Numbered from the stretch's first letter, positions 1-10,656 are shown. The stretch: DNA of 64,000 nt from Agromyces mariniharenae (GCF_008122505.1 NZ_VSSB01000002.1:186001-250000), one strand, 5' to 3'. The notes: generated by a model from the sequence alone, not told the origin. Numbers and translations: made by a program.

Positions 1-740
1 GGCCACCAGCCCATCGCGAGCGGGTAGCCGACGAACGACACGATGTCGAGGATCCAGTGCGCGATGACGAGCGGCATCGTGCGACCCCATCGCGCGTAGA
101 ACCAGCCGAACACGATGCCCATCGCGACGTTGCCCACGAACGGCCCGAACCCCTGGTAGAGGTGGTACGAGCCGCGGAGCACGGCGCTCGAGAGGATCGT
201 CGACCACCGTCCGACGCCGAGCTCCCGGAACCGGGTGAACAGGTAGCCGACGACGATGACCTCCTCGGTGAGCGCGGCCTCGAGCGCGCGCAGCACGAGC
301 ATGGGCACGGTCCACCAGAACCAGTCGGCCGGTGACGTCTGCACGGCGACCGTGACCCCCAGCGCCCGGCCGATCGCGTAGAGGGCGAGCCCCGGCACGC
401 CGATGACGGCGACGAGCAGCAGGCCGGATGCCGCGTCGCGACCGGGCCGGGTGAGGTCGAAGCCGATGCGACGGAACGGGCTCACGCCCGGCTGCCACAG
501 CAGGTACAGCACGAGGGCGACCGCGAACAGCCCGAAGAAGACGTCGAGGAACTGGTACGTGAAGTCGAGCCACTCGCGGCTCGATCGCGACGGGTTGAGG
601 GCGACGGACTGGTCGCCGAGCGCGCGCTCCTCGGTCAGCTTCGCGACGAGGGAGACGATCGAGTACACCGCGGACGCCCCGAGGCTGAGTCCGAGGACGA
701 TCACGACCTCGACCTGGAGGCCGCGCCGGGGGCTTGACAT
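1..740 (-). CDS. CPBP family intramembrane metalloprotease, truncated at window edge
   Basis: Reads leftward from an ATG at 740 and runs off the window after about 246 residues, so the C-terminus is missing. It is a polytopic membrane protein with hydrophobic stretches near residues 12-33, 65-83, 105-128 and 140-157. The CPBP/Abi (Rce1-like) motifs are visible: EE at 159-160 followed by an aromatic/Arg segment, RGxxH with His193, and a third motif HWxxD with His228. In this family these Glu and His residues bind the catalytic metal inside the membrane. Substrate is unknown; CPBP proteins act in prenyl-protein-type processing, bacteriocin immunity or stress. Family is confident, role is not. 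Confidence 0.85.
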   Translation of the reverse strand, partial: MSSPRRGLQVEVVIVLGLSLGASAVYSIVSLVAKLTEERALGDQSVALNPSRSSREWLDFTYQFLDVFFGLFAVALVLYLLWQPGVSPFRRIGFDLTRPGRDAASGLLLVAVIGVPGLALYAIGRALGVTVAVQTSPADWFWWTVPMLVLRALEAALTEEVIVVGYLFTRFRELGVGRWSTILSSAVLRGSYHLYQGFGPFVGNVAMGIVFGWFYARWGRTMPLVIAHWILDIVSFVGYPLAMGWW

Positions 741-947
741 GCGGTTATCCTCGCACGCGGATCGCGGGTGCAAGATTCCTGCGTGGTGACAGCGGTTTCC
801 ACTTCCGGATCGATCGCAAGATTGCGCGTCGGTAACGGTTTCCTCTGGAGTTTGCTTCCACGGGAAGCGATACATACTCTCGATCTATCCCAGCGCACCA
901 CGCGGCCATAAGTCGCGCTGTCCTGCGCTCATCTCACAGGAGGAACA
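741..947. promoter_or_regulatory. Divergent intergenic region upstream of ABC operon
   Basis: This 207-bp gap separates the CPBP gene from the ABC importer operon and has no gene. It holds an inverted repeat CGCAA-ga-TTGCG at 815-826, a second GCTTCC-acg-GGAAGC at 854-868, and two direct copies of CGGTTTCC at about 793 and 836. The second palindrome sits just before a TACATACT element near 871-878 that could be a -10. I infer an operator/promoter region. AGGAGG near 940 is the ribosome site for the TTG start at 948. Confidence 0.45.
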
Positions 948-2564
948 TTGAAGATCAAGAGAATCGGCGTCGCCGCCATTGCTCTTGCTGCGGCCGGCGC
1001 CCTCGTGCTGACCGGCTGCACGAGCGGCTCGCCTGAGTCGACCGAGGGCGCGAGCTCGTCCGCGGTCATCACGACGAACGGCAACGAGCCCCAGAACCCG
1101 CTGGTCCCGACCAACACGAACGAGGTCGGCGGCGGCAAGATCCTCGACTCGATTTTCGCCGGCCTCGTCTACTACGACGCCGAGGGCGCCCCGCACAACG
1201 ACGTCGCCGAGTCCATCGAGACCGAGGACGCGCAGACCTACACCATCAAGCTCAAGGCCGACCAGAAGTTCTCGAACGGCGAGCCGGTGACGGCCAGCTC
1301 GTTCGTCGACGCCTGGAACTACGGCGCGCTCCTCTCGAACGAGCAGCTCTCGAGCTACTTCTTCGAGTCGATCGAGGGCTTCAGCTACGACGAGGACTCG
1401 GAGCTCACGGGCCTCGAGGTCGTCGACGACACGACCTTCACCGTGAAGCTCAAGCAGCCCGAGTCGGACTTCCCGCTGCGCCTCGGCTACTCGGCGTTCT
1501 TCCCGCTGCCCGAGTCGGCGTTCGAGGACATGGCCGCGTTCGGTGAGAACCCGGTCGGCAACGGCCCGTACATGCTCGACGGCGAGGGCGCCTGGAAGCA
1601 CAACGAGAAGATCGACCTGGTCGTGAACCCCGACTACGACGGCCCGCGCGTCGCCCAGAACGGTGGTCTCTCGATCATCTTCTACGCCACGCAGGAAGCG
1701 GCGTACGCCGACCTCCAGGGCGGCAACCTCGACGTGCTCGACGCCATCCCCGACGGCGCGCTCTCGACCTTCCAGGACGAGTTCGGCGACCGCGCGATCA
1801 CGCAGCCCGCGGCGATCTTCCAGTCGTTCACGATCCCGGCGCGCCTGGCGCACTTCGCCGGCGAGGAGGGCAACCTCCGCCGCGCCGCCATCTCGAAGGC
1901 GATCAACCGCGAGGAGATCACCGACGTGATCTTCTCGGGCACCCGCACCCCGGCGCACGACTTCACGTCGCCCGTCATCGACGGCTACTCGGAGGACATC
2001 CCCGGCTCCGAGGTGCTCGACTTCGACGCCGACGAGGCGAAGGAGCTGTGGGCCCAGGCCGACGCCCTCTCCCCGTGGACCGGCACCTTCCAGATCGCCT
2101 ACAACGCCGACGGTGGCCACCAGGCCTGGGTCGACGCCGTGGCGAACCAGCTGAAGAACAACCTCGGCATCGACGCGTCGGGCGCTCCGTACCCGACCTT
2201 CGCCGAGGCGCGCACCGCGATCACCGACCGCACCATCCAGACCGCGTTCCGCACCGGTTGGCAGGCCGACTACCCGGCCCTGTTCAACTTCCTCGGGCCG
2301 ATCTACGGCACGGGTGCCGGTTCGAACGACGGTGACTACTCCAACGCAGAGGTCGACCAGCTCCTCGACGAGGGTCTCGCCGAGACCGACCTCGCCGCCG
2401 CGAACGAGAAGTTCCAGCAGGTGCAGGAGATCCTGTTCCAGGACCTCCCCGCCATCCCGCTGTGGTACTCCACGGTCAACGGCGCGTGGGGCCAGTCGGT
2501 CGAGAACGTCCAGTACGGCTGGAACTCGGTGCCGCTGTACTACGAGGTCACCAAGAGCGAGTAA
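948..2564 (+). CDS. Peptide/nickel-type ABC transporter substrate-binding lipoprotein
   Basis: Extracellular solute-binding protein, family 5 (OppA/DppA type), 538 residues, normal length. It starts at TTG 948 behind a strong AGGAGG. The N-terminus KIKR plus a hydrophobic stretch ends in the lipobox LTGC with Cys24, so it should be a membrane-anchored lipoprotein. The body has family-5 hallmarks: a QNPLVPTNTNE segment, DGAPH-like early region, FSNGEPVTASSFVDAWNY, GNGPY and a C-terminal LPAIPLWY. It captures oligopeptides or a similar ligand for the permeases encoded downstream. A large palindrome follows it, likely giving higher expression than the permease genes. Exact ligand is not deducible. 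Confidence 0.93.
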   Translation: MKIKRIGVAAIALAAAGALVLTGCTSGSPESTEGASSSAVITTNGNEPQNPLVPTNTNEVGGGKILDSIFAGLVYYDAEGAPHNDVAESIETEDAQTYTIKLKADQKFSNGEPVTASSFVDAWNYGALLSNEQLSSYFFESIEGFSYDEDSELTGLEVVDDTTFTVKLKQPESDFPLRLGYSAFFPLPESAFEDMAAFGENPVGNGPYMLDGEGAWKHNEKIDLVVNPDYDGPRVAQNGGLSIIFYATQEAAYADLQGGNLDVLDAIPDGALSTFQDEFGDRAITQPAAIFQSFTIPARLAHFAGEEGNLRRAAISKAINREEITDVIFSGTRTPAHDFTSPVIDGYSEDIPGSEVLDFDADEAKELWAQADALSPWTGTFQIAYNADGGHQAWVDAVANQLKNNLGIDASGAPYPTFAEARTAITDRTIQTAFRTGWQADYPALFNFLGPIYGTGAGSNDGDYSNAEVDQLLDEGLAETDLAAANEKFQQVQEILFQDLPAIPLWYSTVNGAWGQSVENVQYGWNSVPLYYEVTKSE

Positions 2565-2606
2565 TTCTCGTTCAGGGGCGACTCGGGGTTAGACTCTGAG
2601 GCGCCC

Positions 2607-2639
2607 GTGGGGCGGCAGTCGAATCGACTGCCGCCCCAC
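2607..2639. terminator. Long palindrome after the binding-protein gene (attenuator/terminator)
   Basis: Perfect inverted repeat with 16-bp arms (2607-2622 and 2624-2639) around a single A at 2623. No long T-run follows, so it may be a partial terminator or an mRNA 3'-stabilising stem that separates abundant lipoprotein mRNA from permease mRNA. That pattern is common in ABC import operons. Confidence 0.75.
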
Positions 2640-2672
2640 TCCCACGTATCCCCGGTGCGCTGCCGATCGGCG

Positions 2673-2678
2673 TAGCAT
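2673..2678 (+). promoter_or_regulatory. Possible internal promoter -10 (TAGCAT) before permease genes
   Basis: TAGCAT matches the TANNNT -10 form seen repeatedly in this window and lies between the palindrome and the permease genes. A convincing -35 is not visible. It would give a leader of about 65 nt. Confidence 0.3.
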
Positions 2679-2717
2679 CGTGTGGACGAACTCGCAAACG
2701 GTGAGGTTTCTTTCAAC

Positions 2718-2747
2718 ATGTCAACATCCACGAACAGCGGGGCCTGA
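2718..2747 (+). CDS. Possible nine-residue leader peptide upstream of permease
   Basis: An ATG at 2718 with GTGAGG about 11 nt upstream opens a ten-codon frame, MSTSTNSGA then TGA. It ends three bases before the permease ATG at 2751. The permease itself has only a poor ribosome site, so translation of this short frame could couple initiation downstream. It is a candidate only; no homology can be judged for so short a peptide. Confidence 0.3.
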   Translation: MSTSTNSGA

Positions 2748-2750
2748 TCC

Positions 2751-3680
2751 ATGGCCGGCTACATCGTGCGCCGACTGCTTCAGGCGATCCCTGTCCTGCT
2801 CGGCACCACCTTCCTGATCTACTTCATGGTCTTCGCAATGCCCGGAGACCCGATCGTCGCCCTCTTCGGCGACAAGACCCCGCCCCCGCAGGTCATCGAG
2901 CAGCTGCGTGAGCGCTACCACCTGGACCAGCCGTTCATCGTCCAGTACTTCATCTTCCTCGGCAACATCTTCCGCGGAGACCTCGGCACCTCGTTCTCGG
3001 GCCAGCCCGTCTCGGAGATCCTGGCGGCGACCTTCCCCGTCACGCTCCGCCTCGCGGTGCTCGCCATCTTCTTCGAGATGGTCGCCGGCATCACGGTGGG
3101 CCTCATCTCGGGCCTCCGCAAGGGCGGCATCTTCGACGCGAGCGCGCTCGTCGTCAGCCTCATCCTGATCTCGCTGCCGATCTTCGTGGTCGCGTTCGTC
3201 GCCCAGTACATCTTCGGCATCCAACTCGGATGGTTCAGGACCACGGTGGGCACCGGCGCCCCGACACAGGACCTGATATTGCCCGCGCTGGTGCTGGCGA
3301 CGATCAGCTTCGCGCAGATCACCCGACTGACGAGGGCGTCGGTCATCGACACGGACACGCAGGACTTCGTTCGCACCGCCGCGAGCAAGGGCCTGTCGCG
3401 CAACCGCATCGTCCCCGTGCACATCCTGCGCAACTCGCTCATCCCCGTCGTCACCTATCTCGCCGTCGACTTCGGCGTGCTGATGGTCGGCGCGACGGTC
3501 ACGGAGGGCATCTTCAACGTGCCCGGCGTCGGCCGCACCCTCTACCAGGCGATCATCCGCGGAGAGGGACCCACCGTCGTCTCCTTCGTGACCGTCATGG
3601 TGCTGATCTACCTCGTGGTGAACCTGCTGGTGGATCTGCTGTACGCCGTTCTCGACCCGAGGATCCGCTATGCCAAGTAA
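2751..3680 (+). CDS. ABC transporter permease, OppB/DppB type
   Basis: Inner-membrane permease of 309 residues with the family N-terminus YIVRRLLQAIPVLLGTTFLIYF and about six membrane segments. The EAA-like loop that contacts the ATPase is near residues 205-225 (RTAASKGLSRNRIVPVHILRNSL). It forms the translocation channel with the next gene product, taking substrate from the upstream lipoprotein. Its last 11 bases overlap the start of the second permease gene, so the two are co-translated. Confidence 0.93.
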   Translation: MAGYIVRRLLQAIPVLLGTTFLIYFMVFAMPGDPIVALFGDKTPPPQVIEQLRERYHLDQPFIVQYFIFLGNIFRGDLGTSFSGQPVSEILAATFPVTLRLAVLAIFFEMVAGITVGLISGLRKGGIFDASALVVSLILISLPIFVVAFVAQYIFGIQLGWFRTTVGTGAPTQDLILPALVLATISFAQITRLTRASVIDTDTQDFVRTAASKGLSRNRIVPVHILRNSLIPVVTYLAVDFGVLMVGATVTEGIFNVPGVGRTLYQAIIRGEGPTVVSFVTVMVLIYLVVNLLVDLLYAVLDPRIRYAK

Positions 3681-4626
3681 CACCACCAGACCCGATCAGC
3701 AGCACTACGTCGCGCCGATCGAGGAGACCCCGCTCGTCGCGATCGACAAGGTCCAGACCGACGGCAAGCCCTCGAACCTCTGGCGCGACGCGTGGAACGA
3801 CGTGCGCAAGCGCCCGATGTTCTGGATCTCCTCCGCGCTCATCGTGCTCGTCGTGATCGTCGCGCTCTTCCCGGGCCTGTTCACGCAGGTCCCGCCGAAC
3901 AACGACTGCCAGCTCGCGAACAGCAACGGCGCGCCCACCGAGGGCCACCCGCTCGGCTTCACGAAGCAGGGCTGCGACATCTACTCGCGCATCATCCACG
4001 GCACGGCGACGTCGCTCTCGGTCGGCATCATCGTGACCGTGCTGGTGTTCACGCTCGGCATCGTCTTCGGCGCCTTCGCCGGCTTCTACGGCGGCTGGCT
4101 CGACTCGGTGCTCTCGCGCCTCGGCGACATCTTCTTCTCGATCCCCTACATCCTCGCGGCCGTGGTCATCATGTCGGTGTTCTCGCAGTACGCGAACGTG
4201 TGGGTGATCTCGCTCGCCATCGGCATATTCGCGTGGCCGGCGACAGCACGTGTGCTGAGAGCCGAGATCCTCAGGGTGAAGAACTCCGACTTCGTGATGG
4301 CGGCCACCGCCCTCGGCGTCTCGCGGTTCCGCATCCTGCTGCGCCACGTGCTGCCGAACTCGATCGCGCCCGTCATCGTCATCACGACGATCTCGCTCGC
4401 GTCGGCGATCGTCGCGGAGGCGACCCTGTCGTTCCTCGGCGTCGGCCTGCCCTCGTCCACCATGTCGTGGGGCAACGACATCAGTCAGGCGCAGACCGAC
4501 CTCCGGACCGCACCGCAGGTGCTCATCCTCCCGTCCATCGCGCTGTCCGTGACCGTGCTGAGCTTCATCATGCTCGGCGAGGTCGTCCGTGACGCGCTCG
4601 ACCCGAAGGCGAGGGCGCAGCGATGA
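3670..4626 (+). CDS. ABC transporter permease, OppC/DppC type
   Basis: Second permease of the importer, 318 residues, starting at ATG 3670 inside the end of the previous gene. A hydrophilic N-terminal arm of about 50 residues precedes the first membrane segment (ISSALIVLVVIVALF). The periplasmic loop carries NDCQLANSNGAPTEGHPLGF, and the EAA loop is near residues 205-225 (MAATALGVSRFRILLRHVLPN), as usual for OppC/DppC. Its ATGA overlap with the ATPase gene indicates translational coupling. Confidence 0.93.
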   Translation: MPSNTTRPDQQHYVAPIEETPLVAIDKVQTDGKPSNLWRDAWNDVRKRPMFWISSALIVLVVIVALFPGLFTQVPPNNDCQLANSNGAPTEGHPLGFTKQGCDIYSRIIHGTATSLSVGIIVTVLVFTLGIVFGAFAGFYGGWLDSVLSRLGDIFFSIPYILAAVVIMSVFSQYANVWVISLAIGIFAWPATARVLRAEILRVKNSDFVMAATALGVSRFRILLRHVLPNSIAPVIVITTISLASAIVAEATLSFLGVGLPSSTMSWGNDISQAQTDLRTAPQVLILPSIALSVTVLSFIMLGEVVRDALDPKARAQR

Positions 4627-6398
4627 CCGAGATCGTCAACGACACGAACGACACCCAGGTGGAGACCTCGGTCGACACCGGCGAGCGTCCCCTCCTCGAG
4701 ATCAAGGACCTCCAGGTCGGCTTCAACACCCAGGACGGCCTCGTGAAGGCCGTGGACGGCGTGAACATCACGCTGTACCGCGGCCAGAGCCTCGCCATCG
4801 TGGGCGAGTCGGGCTCGGGCAAGTCGACGACCGCGCACGCGATCATCAAGCTGCTCCCCGGCACGGGCCACATCTCCGGCGGCCAGATCCTCCTCGACGG
4901 CCAGGACCTCACCAAGGCGTCGAAGAAGGAGATGGAGTCGATCCGCGGTCGCAAGATCGGCTTCGTCCCGCAGGACCCGATGTCCAACCTCAACCCGGTG
5001 TGGTCGATCGGCTTCCAGGTCGAGGAGGCCATCAAGGCGAACGGCATCGCGACCGGGCGCAAGGAGGTCAAGAAGCGCGCGATCGAGGTGCTGAAGCAGG
5101 CCGGCCTCCAGGACGCCGACCGGCGCCTGAAGCAGTTCCCGCACCAGTTCTCGGGCGGCATGCGCCAGCGCGTGCTCATCGGCATGGGCCTCGCGGCCGA
5201 CCCGCAGCTGCTCATCGCCGACGAGCCCACCTCGGCGCTCGACGTCACGGTGCAGCGCGTGATCCTCGACCACCTCGAGTCCCTCACCCGCGAGCTCGGC
5301 ACGACCCTGCTGTTCATCACGCATGACCTCGGCCTCGCCGCCGAGCGCGCAGAGCAGCTCGTGGTCATGTACAAGGGCCGCGTCGTCGAGTCCGGTCCGT
5401 CCGTGCAGATCCTGCAGAACCCGCAGCACCCCTACACGCAGCGCCTCGTGGCGGCGGCCCCGAGCCTCGCCTCGCGTCGCATCCAGGCGTCGGGCAGCAT
5501 CTCGGCGGCCGAGTCGTCGATGGCCGAGGACGCCTCCGCGGCGGCCGGTGACACCATCGACCTCATCGCCACGGCCGAGGCCCGCGCCGAGGCGCTCGAG
5601 GCCGCGGCATCCGCCCCGCCCGCGATCGTCGTCGAGGACCTCACCAAGGTCTTCAAGATCCGCGGCTCCGGCGACTTCACCGCGGTCGACGAGGTCTCGT
5701 TCCAGATCGCGAAGGGCACCACCACGGCGCTCGTCGGCGAGTCGGGCTCGGGCAAGTCGACCGTCGCGAAGATGCTGCTGAAGCTCGAGGACGTGACGAG
5801 CGGCAAGATCGTCGTCGGCGGAAAGGACCTGGCGAGCGTCACCGGCAAGGAGCTGTTCGACCTCCGAAGCAGGATGCAGCCGGTGTTCCAGGACCCGTAC
5901 GGCTCGCTCAACCCGCTGCGCAACATCGGCAACACCATCTCGGAGCCGCTGTTCACGCACAAGGTGGGCACCCGTGCGGAGCGCCGCCAGCGCGTGTTCG
6001 AGCTGCTCGACCAGGTGTCGCTGCCGCGCACGCTCATCAGCCGCTACCCGAACGAGCTGTCGGGCGGACAGCGCCAGCGCATCGCCATCGCGCGTGCGCT
6101 CGCGCTCAAGCCCGAGATCGTGGTGCTCGACGAGGCCGTGTCGGCGCTCGACGTGCTCGTGCAGGCCCAGATCCTGCGCCTGCTCGCCGACCTGCAGGCC
6201 GAGCTCGGACTCACCTACCTGTTCATCACCCACGACCTCGCCGTCGTGCGCGTCATCGCCGACAACGTGTGCGTGATGCAGCGCGGCAAGATCGTGGAGG
6301 CGGCGACCACCGACGAGGTGTTCGACAACCCCAGAGAGCAGTACACCCGCGACCTGCTCGCGGCGATCCCGGGGGCCGGCATCCAGCTCGGGGCGTAG
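4623..6398 (+). CDS. Fused double ABC ATPase (DppD-DppF type)
   Basis: 591 residues containing two complete ABC ATPase domains that many bacteria encode as separate DppD and DppF proteins. Domain 1 has Walker A GESGSGKST (about 61-69), signature FSGGMRQR and Walker B LLIADEP. Domain 2 has Walker A GESGSGKST near residue 375, signature LSGGQRQR and Walker B IVVLDEA. Each ends in the oligopeptide-family C-terminal region (HPYT, REQYTRDLL). An Ala-rich linker lies between at about 285-335. It powers the two permeases. A stem-loop at 6416 ends the operon. Confidence 0.94.
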   Translation: MTEIVNDTNDTQVETSVDTGERPLLEIKDLQVGFNTQDGLVKAVDGVNITLYRGQSLAIVGESGSGKSTTAHAIIKLLPGTGHISGGQILLDGQDLTKASKKEMESIRGRKIGFVPQDPMSNLNPVWSIGFQVEEAIKANGIATGRKEVKKRAIEVLKQAGLQDADRRLKQFPHQFSGGMRQRVLIGMGLAADPQLLIADEPTSALDVTVQRVILDHLESLTRELGTTLLFITHDLGLAAERAEQLVVMYKGRVVESGPSVQILQNPQHPYTQRLVAAAPSLASRRIQASGSISAAESSMAEDASAAAGDTIDLIATAEARAEALEAAASAPPAIVVEDLTKVFKIRGSGDFTAVDEVSFQIAKGTTTALVGESGSGKSTVAKMLLKLEDVTSGKIVVGGKDLASVTGKELFDLRSRMQPVFQDPYGSLNPLRNIGNTISEPLFTHKVGTRAERRQRVFELLDQVSLPRTLISRYPNELSGGQRQRIAIARALALKPEIVVLDEAVSALDVLVQAQILRLLADLQAELGLTYLFITHDLAVVRVIADNVCVMQRGKIVEAATTDEVFDNPREQYTRDLLAAIPGAGIQLGA

Positions 6399-6415
6399 TC
6401 CCGCGACGACCGCGA

Positions 6416-6447
6416 CGCCCGGCATCCGCTCACCCGGATGCCGGGCG
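6416..6447 (+). terminator. Operon terminator after ABC importer
   Basis: Perfect 13-bp stem (6416-6428 with 6435-6447) and a six-base loop, 17 bases after the ATPase stop. The downstream sequence TTCGGCGTT is only mildly T-rich, as usual at this GC content. Confidence 0.8.
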
Positions 6448-6482
6448 TTCGGCGTTCCCAGCCGAAGCCGGGCCGCGCACGG

Positions 6483-6488
6483 TAGGCT
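6483..6488 (+). promoter_or_regulatory. Candidate -10 (TAGGCT) for typA
   Basis: TAGGCT matches the TANNNT -10 used elsewhere here. It would produce a 5' leader of roughly 130 nt before typA, and no clear -35 is seen. The long leader might hold cold- or stress-responsive control, but no known riboswitch fold was recognised. Confidence 0.4.
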
Positions 6489-6626
6489 TGCATGGCGCGC
6501 GCCGCGCTTCGGCTCCGCGCGATCCCACCGACCTTCACCACACAGCGCTTCCGCGCTGCCGTCGTGCCGCCCGCCCAGGGCCGCGCCGGTGCCATGTGAC
6601 GACACGCACCCACTGAGGACCCACCA

Positions 6627-8549
<1,923 letters not shown>

Positions 8550-8564
8550 CAGGGGCCGTTCGAC

Positions 8565-8592
8565 GGACGCCCGGGGAGTGCCTCGGGCGTCC
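8565..8592 (+). terminator. typA terminator
   Basis: A nine-bp perfect stem (8565-8573 with 8584-8592) and a ten-base loop start 16 bases after the typA stop. TTCGGCGT follows. Confidence 0.75.
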
Positions 8593-8654
8593 TTCGGCGT
8601 CTGCGGGGCCTCGTCGAGTGAATCGTTTCGGAAAGCGTTCTCAGGGCTTTCCCA

Positions 8655-8702
8655 GATAACGGTTCGATAACGGAGGAACCTCCCAGACTGGGTACGTACT
8701 GT
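8655..8702 (+). promoter_or_regulatory. Promoter/operator region of the M23 peptidase gene
   Basis: GATAACGG occurs at 8655-8662 and again at 8666-8673, an 11-bp phasing that places both copies on the same DNA face, as for a dimeric or cooperative regulator. GGAACC at 8675 and TACTGT at 8697-8702 follow; the latter fits a TANNNT -10. The leader to the ATG at 8751 is about 42 nt. I inferred regulation; the regulator is unknown. Confidence 0.45.
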
Positions 8703-8750
8703 AGCCGGGATTGTCTCAACGCCCCCGAACCCGAATACGTAACGCACTGC

Positions 8751-9671
8751 ATGACTCCCCCCAAGCACGGCCGTCGCGCCGCCCCCAAGCCCCCTGCCCG
8801 CTTCAGCACCAGATCCACTCGATCGACCCGTGATTCCGCCGCGCGCTCCAGCGAGCGACGCACGGCCGCGGCGGACACGGCAGCCGCCACGGCCGCAGCC
8901 GCCACGGCTCCGACGCGCACGGCCGAGACGCCGTCGACCCGCCCCCAGGGCCGTCGGCGGCGTGCGCTCCGACCGGCGTTCTCGATGCTCGCGATGTCGT
9001 TCGTCGGCGGCATGATGATCGCGACGAGCGTGCCCGCGCTCGCGATCAGCGCGACCGACGCCGAGCACCGCGCCTCGGTCTACGCCCCGGTCGATGACAC
9101 GATCTCGCTCGACCCCCAGACGCTCGACGTCGCGAGCGAGGCCGAACTCGAGCCGATGTCGGTCGAGGGCTACGCCGTCGAGGCGGCCCCGCCGCCCATC
9201 ATGAGCGAGGTCGCCGGACTCGGCTCGGTCTCGGTCGTCGAGTCCGACCGCATCGTGTGGCCGGTGATCGACTGGTCGAAGCGGGCGTCGGGCTTCGGCC
9301 CGCGCGACGCCCCCTGCTCGGGCTGCTCCACGAACCACGACGGCGTCGACTTCAACCCGGGCAACGGCACGCCCGTGATGGCGGTCGCCGACGGCGTCGT
9401 CGTGCTCGCGACCGAGAACGGCGGCGGGCTCGGCGTGAACGTCGAGGTGCAGCACAACATCGGTGGCGAGCTCATCACCACCTCGTACGCGCACATGCAG
9501 TACGGCTCGCTCCAGGTGTCCGAGGGCCAGCGCGTCAGCGCCGGCCAGCAGGTCGGCCTCGTCGGCTCGACCGGCCAGTCGACCGGTCCGCACCTGCACC
9601 TCGAGATGTTCGGCGCCGACGGCGTGCGTTTCGACGGGTTCGCCTGGCTCTCCGAGCACGTCAACGCGTGA
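8751..9671 (+). CDS. Secreted/membrane-anchored M23 peptidase
   Basis: 306 residues. A long basic, Ala/Thr-rich cytoplasmic tail (1-75) precedes one hydrophobic segment at about 78-100 (MLAMSFVGGMMIATSVPALAIS), which could be a signal peptide or anchor. The C-terminal third is a LytM/M23 domain with zinc ligands in HDGVDF near residue 197 and HLHLE near 284, plus GSTGQSTGPHLH typical of the family. It should cut peptidoglycan cross-bridges or act as a cell-wall regulator outside the membrane. The unusually long N-terminus could mean a later start, but no better ribosome site is obvious. Confidence 0.9.
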   Translation: MTPPKHGRRAAPKPPARFSTRSTRSTRDSAARSSERRTAAADTAAATAAAATAPTRTAETPSTRPQGRRRRALRPAFSMLAMSFVGGMMIATSVPALAISATDAEHRASVYAPVDDTISLDPQTLDVASEAELEPMSVEGYAVEAAPPPIMSEVAGLGSVSVVESDRIVWPVIDWSKRASGFGPRDAPCSGCSTNHDGVDFNPGNGTPVMAVADGVVVLATENGGGLGVNVEVQHNIGGELITTSYAHMQYGSLQVSEGQRVSAGQQVGLVGSTGQSTGPHLHLEMFGADGVRFDGFAWLSEHVNA

Positions 9672-9677
9672 CGGATG

Positions 9678-9709
9678 CCGCGGGGCCGGCGCTTTCGTCG
9701 GCCCCGCGG
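9678..9709. terminator. Bidirectional terminator between convergent genes
   Basis: An eleven-bp perfect stem CCGCGGGGCCG/CGGCCCCGCGG (9678-9688 with 9699-9709) lies between the convergent M23 and crotonase genes. Confidence 0.75.
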
Positions 9710-9755
9710 TCCCCGCGGTCGTGCGAGATCCTCGGGCCGAAGGCGCGCTGACGCC

Positions 9756-10577
9756 TCAGGCGCCGCCGAACCGCGGCTCGCGCTTCTCGAGGAACGCGGC
9801 GACGCCCTCCTGCATGTCCTCCGTGCGGAACGCGTCCTCGAACGCGCCGACCTCGATGTCGCTCGCGACCTCGGTGGGCCGACCCGCCGCCTCGACGAGC
9901 ACGCGCTTGGCCGTGCCGACCGCGGTGGGGGAGTTCGTCGCGATCAGCTCGACGGTCGCGCGCGCCCCGTCGAGGAGCGCCGCGCGGTCGGTGAAGCTGC
10001 GGGCGACGAGGCCGGAGTCGAGCGCCTCGTCGATGCCGATCCGCCGTCCGGAGTAGATGAGCTCCTTGGCGCGGGCGAGGCCGACCGCGCGCGGCAGGCG
10101 CACGGTGCCGCCGAAGCCGGGGATGAGGCCGAGCTTCACCTCGGGCTGGCCGAACGTCGAGGCATCCGTCGCATAGATGAGGTCGCAGGCGAGCGCCATC
10201 TCGAGCCCGCCGCCGAGCGCGTAGCCGTCGACGCAGGCGATGACCGGCGCGGGGAGCGCCTCGATCGCGGCGGCGGCACGGTGGCCCCGGCGCGAGAGGG
10301 CGGCGGCCTCCTCGGGTGAGAGCGAGGTCATCGCGCGGATGTCGGCGCCCGCGACGAACGCGCGCCCGCCCTCGCCGACCAGCAGCACGCCCCGGATCGC
10401 CGGCACGTCGTCGGCCAGCGCCAGGAACGCGGCCTCGAGCTCCCCGAGCACCGAGGCCGAGAGCGCGTTGAGCGCGGCGGGCCGGTCGATCGTGACGATC
10501 GCGACCTTGCCGTCGCGCTCCACGCGCACCGCCCGCTCGCCGTCGCCCCCGGTCGCTGCAGCATCCGACATCGTCAT
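9756..10577 (-). CDS. Enoyl-CoA hydratase/isomerase (crotonase) family protein
   Basis: Crotonase of 273 residues from the ATG at 10577, preferred because GGAGAGGAC lies just upstream; a longer frame to 10613 is less likely. Family motifs are visible: oxyanion-hole region AFVAGADI, GGGLEMALACDLI with the first active-site Glu, and FGQPEVKLGLIPGFGGT with the second. Both acid residues are present, so hydratase activity is plausible, probably in fatty-acid or amino-acid degradation. There are no pathway partners adjacent. A TAGCGT at 10616-10621 (minus strand) is a possible -10. Confidence 0.93.
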   Translation of the reverse strand: MTMSDAAATGGDGERAVRVERDGKVAIVTIDRPAALNALSASVLGELEAAFLALADDVPAIRGVLLVGEGGRAFVAGADIRAMTSLSPEEAAALSRRGHRAAAAIEALPAPVIACVDGYALGGGLEMALACDLIYATDASTFGQPEVKLGLIPGFGGTVRLPRAVGLARAKELIYSGRRIGIDEALDSGLVARSFTDRAALLDGARATVELIATNSPTAVGTAKRVLVEAAGRPTEVASDIEVGAFEDAFRTEDMQEGVAAFLEKREPRFGGA

Positions 10578-10650
10578 CGAGTCCTCTCCGGCGGCGCCGG
10601 CGCCGCGCCTCACCCACGCTACGGCATCGTCGCGGGCGAGCGTCGAACGG

Positions 10651-10656
10651 TAGACT
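10651..10656 (+). promoter_or_regulatory. Candidate -10 (TAGACT) for lipoprotein gene
   Basis: TAGACT about 78 nt before the ATG at 10734, divergent from a TAGCGT on the other strand at 10616-10621. GAGGAG close to the ATG is the ribosome site. Confidence 0.4.

Noticed and set aside
8641..8750. c-di-AMP (ydaO) riboswitch upstream of the M23 peptidase
   Set aside because: Such riboswitches are frequent upstream of actinobacterial wall hydrolases, but the leader is too short and lacks the conserved ydaO core.
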